A stretch of DNA of 64,000 nucleotides. Origin: Solwaraspora sp. WMMD792 (lineage in GTDB: Bacteria; Actinomycetota; Actinomycetes; Mycobacteriales; Micromonosporaceae). The translations under genes and the position numbers were made by a program. The stretch lies in NCBI RefSeq assembly GCF_029626105.1, contig NZ_JARUBH010000009.1:2294001-2358000 (forward strand). The letters are read 5' to 3'. Under the pieces are notes generated by a model. That model saw only the letters and a list, made by a program, of their open reading frames with translations. It was not told where the DNA came from and searched no databases. Positions 42,415 through 50,401 of this stretch are shown here, one piece after another (position 1 is the first letter of the stretch; every line of letters starts with the position of its first letter).

Positions 42415-43217
42415 CGCGTACCCCCGGTGGTGGTGAGGGGCGTACCTCCGGTGGTGGTGAAGGCGGCGGTGCCGAGCCCTTGCACGGTGGCCCGCACGTG
42501 GACGCCGGGGGCGAGCGGCACCGCGGCGGTGGCCGCGCCGGCCAGGAAGATCCAGCCGGCTTGGAGGGTGGGGCCGTGCCGGTCGGCGAGGGCGACGCCG
42601 GCGGCGAGGGCCCGGCGGGGGTCGCCGAGGATGGCCGCCGTGGATCCGGTCTGCACCGTGTGTCCGTCGACGTCGAGCAGTACGCCGAGGTTGTCGACGC
42701 CGTCCGGGACCGGCTGCCACGGCCCGATGGTGTACAGGGCTGCGGAGGTGTTGTCGGCGATCACGTCGGGCAGCGAGAAGGTGAAGTCGCGGTAGCGGGA
42801 GTCGATGACCTCCAGGGCGGGGGCGACGGCCCGGACCGCGTCGGTGAACGGCATCCCGGGTGTCGGCGGCCTGTCGAGGAGGAAGGCGATCTCCGGTTCG
42901 ACCCGGGGGTGGATCAGCCTGGAGATGTCGACGCTGCCGCCGTCGGGCACCTGCGTGGTGTCGGTGAGCTGGCCGAGGATCGGGGAGTCGACGCCGACCT
43001 GCGCCATCTTGGCCTGGCTGGTCAGCCCCATCTTGGCGCCGGCGAGGCGTTGGCCCCGGTCGGTGCGGCGGGCGATCAGGGCCTGCTGCACCCGGTACGC
43101 GGCGTCGACGTCGACGCCGTGGGCGTCGGCGAGCTGCGGAATCGGGGTGCCGTTGCGGGCCGCGTTGTCGAGTCGGGCGGCCAACCCGGCGAGGTCGACG
43201 TCTGCGCTGGTGGTCAC
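42411..43217 (-). CDS. amnE: 4-oxalocrotonate (2-oxohex-3-enedioate) decarboxylase
   Basis: Fumarylacetoacetate hydrolase-fold enzyme of 268 residues in the DmpH/XylI/AmnE group: [27 protein letters not shown] with metal-binding Glu residues, [14 protein letters not shown] and [14 protein letters not shown]. It decarboxylates 4-oxalocrotonate to 2-hydroxypenta-2,4-dienoate. A paralogue at 45180 is assigned the hydratase step. The order hydratase-dehydrogenase-aldolase-decarboxylase is that of dmpEFGH, which supports this split. GTG start with GGAGG and a GTGA overlap with the aldolase gene. Confidence 0.87.
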   Translation of the reverse strand: MTTSADVDLAGLAARLDNAARNGTPIPQLADAHGVDVDAAYRVQQALIARRTDRGQRLAGAKMGLTSQAKMAQVGVDSPILGQLTDTTQVPDGGSVDISRLIHPRVEPEIAFLLDRPPTPGMPFTDAVRAVAPALEVIDSRYRDFTFSLPDVIADNTSAALYTIGPWQPVPDGVDNLGVLLDVDGHTVQTGSTAAILGDPRRALAAGVALADRHGPTLQAGWIFLAGAATAAVPLAPGVHVRATVQGLGTAAFTTTGGTPLTTTGGTR

Positions 43218-44245
43218 TGCGCACCTCCGTGGGCGGTGTTGGCGGCGTCGGCGAGGTCGAGGGCGACGTCGGTGATCATGTCCTCCTGGCCGCCGACCAT
43301 CCGGCGCCGGCCGAGTTCGACCAGGATGGACCGCACGTCCAGGTTGTAGCGGTCGGCGGCGCGTTCGGCGTGGCGCAGGAAGCTGGAGTAGACGCCGGCG
43401 TAGCCGAGCGACAGGGTTTCCCGGTCGACCCGCACCGGCCGGTCCTGCAGCGGCCGGACCAGGTCCTCGGCGGCGTCCATCAGGGCGAACGTGTCGCAGC
43501 CGTGTTCCCAGCCGTGCAGGTCGGCGACGGCGGTGAAGACCTCGAGGGGGGCGTTGCCGGCCCCGGCGCCCATCCCGGCGAGGGAGGCGTCGACCCGGGT
43601 GGTGCCGTGCTGCACGGCGACGACGCTGTTCGCCACACCGAGGGACAGGTTGTGGTGGGCGTGGATGCCGATCTGCGTTTGCGGGTCGAGCACGGCCCGG
43701 TAGGCGTCGACCCGGGCGGCGACATCCGTCATCAGCAGTCGGCCGCCGGAGTCGGTGACGTAGACGCAGTGCGCCCCGTACGACTCCATCAGCTTGGCCT
43801 GGGCCGCGAGCCCTTCCGGGGTGTTCATGTGCGCCATCATCAGAAAGCCGGCGACGTCCATACCCTGGTCGCGGGCCCAGCCGATGTGCTGGGCGGCGAC
43901 GTCGGCCTCGGTGCAGTGGGTCGCGATCCGCACACTGGTGACCCCGAGGTCCCGGGCCGCTTTCAGGTCGTCGATGGTGCCGATGCCCGGCAGCAGCAGC
44001 GTGGTCAGTCGGGCATTGCTGATCGACTCGGCGGCGGCGATGATCCAGTCGGCGTCCGACGCCGCCCCGTGGCCGTAGGTGACGGACGAGCCGGCCAGGC
44101 CGTCGCCGTGAGCGACCTCGATCGCGTCCACGCCGGCCGCGTCCAACGCGGCGGCGACCTGCCGGACCTCCTCGACGGTGTACCGGTGCCTGATGGCGTG
44201 CATGCCGTCACGCAACGTCACGTCCTGCACGTACAGCCGGGTCAT
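43214..44245 (-). CDS. amnG: 4-hydroxy-2-oxovalerate aldolase
   Basis: 343-residue DmpG/MhpE/AmnG-type class II aldolase: [12 protein letters not shown] at the N-terminus with the metal-site Asp, [26 protein letters not shown] with metal-binding histidines, and a C-terminal communication domain. It splits 4-hydroxy-2-oxovalerate into pyruvate and acetaldehyde and normally forms a channelling complex with the acylating acetaldehyde dehydrogenase, encoded immediately upstream with an ATGA overlap. Confidence 0.95.
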   Translation of the reverse strand: MTRLYVQDVTLRDGMHAIRHRYTVEEVRQVAAALDAAGVDAIEVAHGDGLAGSSVTYGHGAASDADWIIAAAESISNARLTTLLLPGIGTIDDLKAARDLGVTSVRIATHCTEADVAAQHIGWARDQGMDVAGFLMMAHMNTPEGLAAQAKLMESYGAHCVYVTDSGGRLLMTDVAARVDAYRAVLDPQTQIGIHAHHNLSLGVANSVVAVQHGTTRVDASLAGMGAGAGNAPLEVFTAVADLHGWEHGCDTFALMDAAEDLVRPLQDRPVRVDRETLSLGYAGVYSSFLRHAERAADRYNLDVRSILVELGRRRMVGGQEDMITDVALDLADAANTAHGGAQ

Positions 44246-45183
44246 GACCGTGCCCCTTCCTGCTGCTCGGCCCGGACGGCGACCAGACGTTCGGCGGTAC
44301 GCAGCGCGGCCGACGTCATGATGTCCAGGTTGCCGGCATAGGCGGGCAGGTAGTGCCCGGCACCGGAGACCTCCAGGAACACCGACACCTGGATACCGGT
44401 GAAATGGCCACCCAGCGCCGGCACGTACGCGTCGACCGGATCGAACTGAACCCGCTGCTTGAGCCGGTAGCCGGGCACGTACCCGGCGACCGACGCCACC
44501 ATGGCCGCCACCGAGTCAGCCACCCGGCCGGTGTCGACGCCGGCCGGGATCAGGCAGTAGACGGTGTCGCGCATCAGCAGCGGCGGGTCCGCCGGGTTCA
44601 ACACGATGACCGCTTTACCTCTGCCGGCGCCGCCGACGACCTCCAGGGCGCGGGCGGTGGTCTGGGTGAACTCGTCAATGTTCGCCCGCGTCCCGGGGCC
44701 GGCCGAACGGGACGCGATCGACGCCACGATCTCCGCGTACGCCACCGGCGCCACCGCCGCGACGGCGGCGACGACCGGCACCGTCGCCTGCCCACCACAG
44801 GTCACCATGTTGACGTTGCGCTCGGCCAAATGCGCGTCCAGATTCACTGGCGGCACCACGTACGGGCCGACCGCGGCCGGAGTCAAATCGACCACCGTCC
44901 GCCCGTAAGCCTGCAGGACCTCGTTGTTGCGCCGGTGCGCACCGGCCGACGTGGCGTCGAACACCAACCCGACGTCGGCGAACTCAGGCATCCCGACCAG
45001 GCCGTCGACCCCATCACTCGTGGTCGCCACACCCAACCGGCGGGCACGGGCCAGCCCGTCCGACCCGGGGTCGATACCGACCATCGCCACCATCCGCAGC
45101 GACTCCGACAACCGCAGCACCTTGATCATCAGGTCGGTACCGATGTTGCCCGACCCGATCACCGCCACCCCGACACCCGTCAC
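44242..45183 (-). CDS. amnH: acetaldehyde dehydrogenase (acetylating)
   Basis: 313-residue DmpF/MhpF/AmnH-type enzyme: [19 protein letters not shown] binds [17 protein letters not shown] carries the catalytic cysteine, and [17 protein letters not shown] follows. It converts acetaldehyde, CoA and NAD to acetyl-CoA. Partner of the aldolase. In a microcompartment this enzyme also handles the volatile toxic aldehyde and can recycle internal CoA and NAD pools. GTG start overlaps the hydratase stop. Confidence 0.95.
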   Translation of the reverse strand: MTGVGVAVIGSGNIGTDLMIKVLRLSESLRMVAMVGIDPGSDGLARARRLGVATTSDGVDGLVGMPEFADVGLVFDATSAGAHRRNNEVLQAYGRTVVDLTPAAVGPYVVPPVNLDAHLAERNVNMVTCGGQATVPVVAAVAAVAPVAYAEIVASIASRSAGPGTRANIDEFTQTTARALEVVGGAGRGKAVIVLNPADPPLLMRDTVYCLIPAGVDTGRVADSVAAMVASVAGYVPGYRLKQRVQFDPVDAYVPALGGHFTGIQVSVFLEVSGAGHYLPAYAGNLDIMTSAALRTAERLVAVRAEQQEGARS

Positions 45184-46010
45184 GACCCCTCCCCTGACTC
45201 ACCCGACCGGTCGGCCGGTTTCGCGCTGAACCTGGTCCGCACCGAACCGAGCCCGGCGATCCGCGCCTCGTACGCCGCCCCCGGAGTGACCGGCACCATC
45301 GGGCCCAGCGCCCCCGAGAGCACCACGTCACCGGCCCGCAGCGGATCCCCCGCCGCCGCGAGCGTCGTGGCCAGCCAGGCGACGGCGTGCACCGGATTGC
45401 CGAGACAGGCCGCACCGGCACCCACCGACACCGGCACACCGGCCGACTCCAGCACCATGCCGCACTCCCGCAGGTCCACCGAGGCGGGCGGCACCGGCCG
45501 GTCACCGAGCACGAACAGCCCCGACGACGCGTTGTCCGCCACCGTGTCCACGATAGAGATGTCCCAGTCGGTGATCCGGGAGTCGACGATCTCGACCGCC
45601 GGCAGCAGGAAGTCGGTGGCCCGCAGCACATCCACCACCGTCGCCGGCCCGTCCGGCAAATCGGCGCCGAACACGAACGCCACCTCCGCCTCCACCCTGG
45701 GCTGGATCAGCCCGGCCAAATCCACCTCGTCACCATCCGGCACCGCCATGTCGGCGAACAGCACCCCGAAATCGGGCTGGTAGACGCCGAACGCGGCCTG
45801 CACCGCCGGCGACGTCAAACCGATCTTCGCGCCGACCCGGCGGCGGCCCGCGCCTGTCCAGCCGGCCACCAACTCCCGCTGCACCGCGTACCCGGCGGCC
45901 ACGTCACCAACCGGCAACAGGCCGTTCCGCAGCGGCGCACACGGCACCCCCGTGTCGTACGCCCCAGCCAGCGCCGCGACGGCCGCCTCGATGTCCACTG
46001 TCACGCTCAT
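45180..46010 (-). CDS. amnF: 2-oxopent-4-enoate (2-hydroxypenta-2,4-dienoate) hydratase
   Basis: 276-residue DmpE/MhpD/AmnF-like enzyme of the fumarylacetoacetate hydrolase fold: [57 protein letters not shown]. It adds water to give 4-hydroxy-2-oxovalerate. Assigned to the hydratase step rather than the decarboxylase because it directly precedes the aldehyde dehydrogenase and aldolase genes, as in dmpEFG. Starts at ATG 46010 with an ATGA overlap. Confidence 0.87.
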   Translation of the reverse strand: MSVTVDIEAAVAALAGAYDTGVPCAPLRNGLLPVGDVAAGYAVQRELVAGWTGAGRRRVGAKIGLTSPAVQAAFGVYQPDFGVLFADMAVPDGDEVDLAGLIQPRVEAEVAFVFGADLPDGPATVVDVLRATDFLLPAVEIVDSRITDWDISIVDTVADNASSGLFVLGDRPVPPASVDLRECGMVLESAGVPVSVGAGAACLGNPVHAVAWLATTLAAAGDPLRAGDVVLSGALGPMVPVTPGAAYEARIAGLGSVRTRFSAKPADRSGESGEGS

Positions 46011-47539
46011 GTCAGGTCCACGCAGACGTTGGTCAACTCGGAGTAGAAGTCCAGCGAGTGCACGCCACCCTCCCGGCCCACCCCGGAGGCCTTCACCCCA
46101 CCGAACGGGGTGCGCAGGTCCCGCAGGAACCAGGTGTTGACCCAGACGATGCCGGCGTCCAGCCGGGCACCGGCCCGGTGCGCCCGCCCCACATCCCGGG
46201 TCCACACCGTCGCCGCGAGGCCGTAGTCGGAATCATTCGCCAGCGCGAACGCCTCCTCCTCGGTGTCGAACGGCGCGATGTGGCAGACCGGGCCGAACAC
46301 CTCCTCGCGCACCAGCCGCGCCGAGGAGTCGAGCCCGGTCACCACCGTCGGCTGCACATACGCGCCCCCGTCGCGGGCGTCACCGAAGGCCGGCACCCCA
46401 CCACCGGCGCGTACGTCGGCGCCTTCGGCGCGGGCCAGGTCGTAGAAGCCCAGCACCTTGTCCCGATGCGCCCGCGAGATCAGCGGCATCGTCGCAATCG
46501 TCTCGTCGGCGGGCCAGCCCCACCGGGCGTCCCGGGCAGCCGCCGCCAACCGGTCCACGAAGGAGTGGAACACCGGCCGCTGCACGTACAACCGCTCCGT
46601 GCACAGACACACCTGTCCGCCGTTGGTGAACGACGACCGCACCGAACCAGCGACGGCGGCGTCCAGATCGGCATCAGCGAACACCAGACCCGCGTTCTTA
46701 CCGCCCAGCTCGAACGACACCGCCTTCACCCCGTCAGCGGCGGCCCGCATGATCGCCGACCCGGTCGCCGACTCACCCGTAAACGTGATCGCGTCCACGC
46801 CGGGATGGGTGGTCAGCCACTCCCCCGCCGCGCCCGGCCCGAAGCCGTGCACCACATTGAACACCCCGTCGGGTACACCGGCCACCGCCATCACCTCCGC
46901 CAACAACGTCGCCGACGCCGGCGTCTCCTCCGACGGCTTCACCACGACCGCGTTACCGCACGCCAACGCCGGGGCCACCTTCCACGTCAGCAGCAGCAAC
47001 GGCAGATTCCACGGCACGATCACCGCCACCACGCCCACCGGCTTACGGACCGCGTAGTTCAACGCCCGACCACCCGACGGCGTGACCGTCGTGAACGACT
47101 CCGTCGGCGCGGTCGCGGCGATCTCCGCGAACGCCCGGAAGTTCGCCGCCCCACGCGGAATGTCCAACGTCCGGGCCTGACCGACCGGCTTACCCGTATC
47201 CGCCACCTCAGCGGCGACCAGATCGTCGAAGCGGCGGTCCAACTCATCGGCGACCGCCCGCAACACCACCGCCCGATCCCGCTCACCCATCCCGCCCCAC
47301 GGACCACGCAACGCCGACCGGGCCGCCGCCACCGCCGCGTCCACCGTCGCAGAATCAGCCTCCGCCACCTCGAACACCGTCTCCCCGGACACCGGCGACA
47401 CCTTCGCAAACCGCTTCCCGGTATCGACGAACCGACCATCGACGAAACTACGCAGCAGGCCGGGACCGTCGGCGGCCGGCCGGCCGACGTACAGGTCGGG
47501 GTGCCACAGGGCGGGCGACGTCGGTGCGATAGCTGCCAT
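46007..47539 (-). CDS. amnC: 2-aminomuconic/2-hydroxymuconic semialdehyde dehydrogenase, BMC-associated
   Basis: Aldehyde dehydrogenase of 510 residues: IVPWNLPLLLLTWKVAPALA, catalytic Glu278 in FELGGK and Cys311 in NGGQVC. It oxidises the ring-cleavage semialdehyde to 2-aminomuconate with NAD. Compared with soluble DmpC/AmnC enzymes it has about 30 extra N-terminal residues before SFVDGRFVD; these are Ala/Pro-rich and contain ALWHPDLYVG, a possible shell-targeting segment. ATG 47539 is chosen for GGAAGG 6 nt upstream rather than TTG 47545. It follows the shell genes directly, as the signature aldehyde dehydrogenase of a BMC locus. Confidence 0.92.
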   Translation of the reverse strand: MAAIAPTSPALWHPDLYVGRPAADGPGLLRSFVDGRFVDTGKRFAKVSPVSGETVFEVAEADSATVDAAVAAARSALRGPWGGMGERDRAVVLRAVADELDRRFDDLVAAEVADTGKPVGQARTLDIPRGAANFRAFAEIAATAPTESFTTVTPSGGRALNYAVRKPVGVVAVIVPWNLPLLLLTWKVAPALACGNAVVVKPSEETPASATLLAEVMAVAGVPDGVFNVVHGFGPGAAGEWLTTHPGVDAITFTGESATGSAIMRAAADGVKAVSFELGGKNAGLVFADADLDAAVAGSVRSSFTNGGQVCLCTERLYVQRPVFHSFVDRLAAAARDARWGWPADETIATMPLISRAHRDKVLGFYDLARAEGADVRAGGGVPAFGDARDGGAYVQPTVVTGLDSSARLVREEVFGPVCHIAPFDTEEEAFALANDSDYGLAATVWTRDVGRAHRAGARLDAGIVWVNTWFLRDLRTPFGGVKASGVGREGGVHSLDFYSELTNVCVDLT

Positions 47540-47581
47540 GTTCAACCTTCCGTTGCCGGTGCGCGGGGATGTGTCGGGGGG

Positions 47582-47842
47582 TCAGTCCGTGGTGGCGACG
47601 CCGCTGCCCTGGTCAGCGACCAGGGCCACGACGGCAGCGTCGACTGTCGCTTCACCGGTCGCGGCGGCGGCCGCCTCGTCGGTAGCGACCAGTACGGTGC
47701 TGCCGGTGCCGGCGTTCATCAGGTCGACGGCGACCCGCTGCGGCCCGTCCGGGTGCTCGCGAATCAGCACCAGGCGGCGTCCCTGAAGGGTCGCGACGAT
47801 CCGGTCGGGCCAGACCTTGCCGAGCACTTCCGCGAGGATCAT
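47582..47842 (-). CDS. BMC-P shell vertex protein (EutN/CcmL family)
   Basis: 86-residue pentamer-forming protein: MILAEVLGKVWPDRIVATLQGRRLVLIRE is the EutN/CcmL start, with VAVDLMNAGTGSTVLVATDEAA as the second half (compare D-x-x-GAGxGxxVLV). Pentamers cap the 12 vertices of the icosahedral shell. The ATG overlaps the BMC-H stop by one base. This is the only BMC-P seen in the window. Confidence 0.95.
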   Translation of the reverse strand: MILAEVLGKVWPDRIVATLQGRRLVLIREHPDGPQRVAVDLMNAGTGSTVLVATDEAAAAATGEATVDAAVVALVADQGSGVATTD

Positions 47843-48168
47843 CAGCTGTCACCCTGCAGCGAGGCCATGACGGCCCGGATCCGGGTCGACTCGCCCTCCT
47901 CCAGCAGTGCCGAGGTGGCCGGATGCGGCTTGGGGTAGATCTGCGAGCTGCGCAGATCACCGTGTTGGCGAATGGCGGCCTCCCCGGCTGACACTGCCTG
48001 CCGTACGGCCGCCAGGGTGCCCTGCACAGCGGCGGCGAGATAGCCGCTGGTGACCCGTTCGACGGCGATGCACCGTACGTCCGCAGTCTTGATCATGGCT
48101 TCGATCCCTGCGGAGAGGGCGACGATGCCCCGGGTCTCCACGATTCCGATCGCCTTCTCTGAGGACAT
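47842..48168 (-). CDS. BMC-H shell protein (hexamer), 108 residues
   Basis: Single BMC domain (Pf00936): KAIGIVETRGIVALSAGIEAMIKTADV, then the pore-loop region ERVTSGYLAAAVQGTLAAV and AGEAAIRQHG. A 35-residue tail ending STRIRAVMASLQGDS makes it longer than canonical PduA (about 93 residues). Hexamers tile the shell facets and the central loop TSGY lines the pore for metabolite passage. AGGAG precedes the ATG. Only about a third of the residues appear shared with the second BMC-H, suggesting different pores. Confidence 0.95.
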   Translation of the reverse strand: MSSEKAIGIVETRGIVALSAGIEAMIKTADVRCIAVERVTSGYLAAAVQGTLAAVRQAVSAGEAAIRQHGDLRSSQIYPKPHPATSALLEEGESTRIRAVMASLQGDS

Positions 48169-48207
48169 GACACTTCTCCTTCTGGCTGTGTCGCCGGCAG
48201 GGCCGGC

Positions 48208-48501
48208 TCAGTTGCCGACGAGTCCGGGGTCGATGGCCAGCGCGGTGACTGCGTCGCAGGGGCTGGCGAAGACGATGGACCGGACCGGGCGGCCGGTCTT
48301 GGCTCGGGCGGTCTCCTCGCCGATGTCGACGGCTTCTTCCACGGTGGCGAGGTCGCCGCGGACCGCCACGGCGACGATTCCGCCGCCGAGGCGTACGACT
48401 CCGGTTACTTCGACCTCGGTCGCCTTGACCATGGCGTCCACCGCGTCGAAGATCGGAATGAATCCTTCGGCTTCGACGAATCCCGCAGCGGCGTTACGCA
48501 T
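48208..48501 (-). CDS. BMC-H shell protein (hexamer), 97 residues
   Basis: Second BMC-H paralogue: AAGFVEAEGFIPIFDAVDAMVKATEVEV, pore region VVRLGGGIVAVAVRGDLATVEEAV, and IGEETA. The Gly-rich LGGG pore loop differs from TSGY of the neighbouring BMC-H, so the pores probably have different selectivity. Starts at ATG 48501 with AGGAGG. The segment after the hexamer core (RPVRSIVFASPCDAVTALA) differs from the usual PduA tail. Lies between the dioxygenase genes and the other shell genes. Confidence 0.93.
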   Translation of the reverse strand: MRNAAAGFVEAEGFIPIFDAVDAMVKATEVEVTGVVRLGGGIVAVAVRGDLATVEEAVDIGEETARAKTGRPVRSIVFASPCDAVTALAIDPGLVGN

Positions 48502-48576
48502 CGGGTTCCTCCTGTCGTTGGTGTTTCGGGTGCCCGCTGGTCGGGCTGTCGGTCATGCGGTGCGGGCCGGCGTCGC

Positions 48577-49413
48577 TCACGCGGGTGCCGGCAGATTCCA
48601 GGACAGGACGGCAGCGCCGGTGCCCCACAGTGGTCCGTAGCTGTGCAGTTGCGCCGGGGCTGCGGCGACTCCGGTGCCGGCGAGGAAGGCGAATGCCCGG
48701 AACTGGCTGTCGGCCTGGGCCTGGCGGGCGTAGTCTTCGCGGACCGCGAGGACTTTGTCGGTGTCGCCGGCGGTCAGCATCTGCAAGATCCGTTCGTTCC
48801 ACCGGTCGTGTGCCGGCTCGGCGATGCGGTCCTGGTCCGGCTCGATCCACTGCTGGATGAGGCCGGAGGACAGTCCGCTGACCACCACCACCGCCGCCCG
48901 GACACCGGCGTCACGGGCGGCTTCGGCGCCGGCTCGGCCGACCTGGGCCAGGGTGTCGGCGCCGGCGTACAGGTTGCACGACACCTGCGCCCAGCGCAGG
49001 GTGCGCTGCGGGTCGAGCAGCGTGGAGGTGACGATCGTCCCGGTGTCGATCGGGAAGCCCTGGTAGCGGGTGCGGCGGGCCTGCATGCCGTCGGCGTCCA
49101 CCCGGGCCGCCCAGCGTTCGGTGAACTCGACGTCGAAGCGCAGGTCGTAGCTGAGGTGGCCGTAGTCGTAGGCGTACCAGTTCTCGTCGGTGTGCGCCCC
49201 ACGCGGGTTCGGGTCGCACTGGAACTGGTGGCCGAGCACGGTGAACCACTGGGTGGACAGCAGCAGGACGACGTCCGGTTCGAGGGCGCGCAGCCGGTCG
49301 CCGACCGTACGGGCGGAGTCGGCCAGCGCCGCCCAGCTGGTGGCGGGCTTGTCGGCGAGCAGGTGCGGCATGCCGGGCAGCAGTACGCCGGCCTGGATTC
49401 CACGGTCAGTCAT
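48577..49413 (-). CDS. amnA: 2-aminophenol 1,6-dioxygenase alpha subunit
   Basis: 278-residue class III (LigB-type) extradiol dioxygenase subunit: VLLPGMPHLLADKPATSW, LLLSTQWFTVLGHQFQCDPNPRG, VVVSGLSSGLI. The iron-binding histidine pattern of the beta subunit is lost (PGMPH in place of PHPPH), as in the structural alpha subunit of known AmnAB. Its ATG lies 8 bases inside the end of amnB, so both subunits are co-translated. Partner for ring cleavage of 2-aminophenol. Confidence 0.92.
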   Translation of the reverse strand: MTDRGIQAGVLLPGMPHLLADKPATSWAALADSARTVGDRLRALEPDVVLLLSTQWFTVLGHQFQCDPNPRGAHTDENWYAYDYGHLSYDLRFDVEFTERWAARVDADGMQARRTRYQGFPIDTGTIVTSTLLDPQRTLRWAQVSCNLYAGADTLAQVGRAGAEAARDAGVRAAVVVVSGLSSGLIQQWIEPDQDRIAEPAHDRWNERILQMLTAGDTDKVLAVREDYARQAQADSQFRAFAFLAGTGVAAAPAQLHSYGPLWGTGAAVLSWNLPAPA

Positions 49414-50401
49414 CGACGTTCTCCGGTGTCCACTCGACCACCGCGTTGCCGGTTCCGATGATCGTGCCGTAGCCGAGCACGTCACCGGCGATGTCCGGCC
49501 AGCCGAGCGCGGACAGCAGCCAGGTGAGGCTGCCGGCCTTCGTCTCGGACGCGGTGGCTTCGATGTGTTCGGGGATGAGTTCGCGCAGCCGGCTGGTCGG
49601 ACCCTGGCGGATCGTTTCCAGCAGCTTCATGTCCCAGCGGTACTGGTGGTTGTTGTACGGGTGCTCGCGTTCCATGTCCTCGGGCAGCTGGGGTTCCTCG
49701 TGCCAGTGCAGGTGGGACAGGGAGTTGGAGGCGAGAAGCACGGCGCGTCGGCCGGTGTTCTCGATTGCCCGGCGGGTCGCCTCGCCGAGCACCTCCATCT
49801 GGCCGAGGGACGCCTCGGAGTAGAAGTACGGGTTGTTGTTGGCCGACAGCGACACCACTGGGATGTCCCAGTCGGGGTTGACCATGTGCAGTGCGCCGAT
49901 GGTGGCGTAGTCGACCCGTACCCCGGGATCGCGCAGCTTGCTGGTGACCAGGCCGAGGTCGGCGGCTTCGTCGGCGATGGCCTCGGCGAGGGGTACGTCA
50001 GTGTGGAAGTCGTAGTGGTAGCGGAACAGGTGCGGGAAGATCGGCTCGACGGAGACGCCGCGCGGGTTGGGTACGCAGTTCACGTGGTGGCCGACCATGG
50101 TGATCCAGTGCGGGGCGTGCACGATCAGCACGTCGGGCCGGTGCACGTCGCGGATCCGGCGGCGGAGTCGGTGGTACGCCCAGCGCAGCACTTCCCAGCC
50201 GCCTTGTGACCGGGGTTCGTTCTGCGGCGGGTTCTCGCCGTAGATCAGGTGCGGCGGGTGCGGGCTGAGGTAGCCGGCGACGATACCGGGTCGGCGGCCT
50301 GCCGGGGCGGGGCGGACAGCGTCAGCGGAGTCCGGTCGCCGGGTACGGGTACGGGTCGTGGTGCCCCGGGTCGGTGCGGGCAGTCGGAACACCTTGCTCA
50401 T
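49406..50401 (-). CDS. amnB: 2-aminophenol 1,6-dioxygenase beta (catalytic) subunit, N-terminally extended
   Basis: 331-residue class III extradiol dioxygenase. GYLSPHPPHLIYGENPPQNE, HAPHWITMVGHH and ASETKAGSLTW carry the Fe(II) ligands, by alignment His48, His about 98 and Glu286 (offset 35 from AmnB numbering). It opens 2-aminophenol between C1 and C6 to 2-aminomuconic 6-semialdehyde. Residues 1-38 (MSKVFRLP followed by a Thr/Arg/Pro-rich linker) have no counterpart in Pseudomonas AmnB as I recall it and look like a short hydrophobic-basic head on a flexible linker, a candidate encapsulation peptide. The ATG overlaps the hyuB stop. Confidence 0.94.
   Translation of the reverse strand: MSKVFRLPAPTRGTTTRTRTRRPDSADAVRPAPAGRRPGIVAGYLSPHPPHLIYGENPPQNEPRSQGGWEVLRWAYHRLRRRIRDVHRPDVLIVHAPHWITMVGHHVNCVPNPRGVSVEPIFPHLFRYHYDFHTDVPLAEAIADEAADLGLVTSKLRDPGVRVDYATIGALHMVNPDWDIPVVSLSANNNPYFYSEASLGQMEVLGEATRRAIENTGRRAVLLASNSLSHLHWHEEPQLPEDMEREHPYNNHQYRWDMKLLETIRQGPTSRLRELIPEHIEATASETKAGSLTWLLSALGWPDIAGDVLGYGTIIGTGNAVVEWTPENVDD

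Noticed and set aside
42411-46010. Catechol-type pathway with 4-oxalocrotonate tautomerase
   Set aside because: No tautomerase-like gene (about 62 residues starting with Pro) was found, while a RidA deaminase is present, so the aminophenol route is preferred.
46058-47938. 626-codon plus-strand open frame opposite the aldehyde dehydrogenase and BMC-P genes
   Set aside because: His/Arg/Pro-rich translation without any domain; the minus-strand genes are unmistakable.
47839-48576. Possible BMC-T (tandem BMC domain) formed by the two adjacent BMC-H genes
   Set aside because: Separate reading frames with their own ribosome sites and a 39-bp spacer; each has a full single BMC domain.
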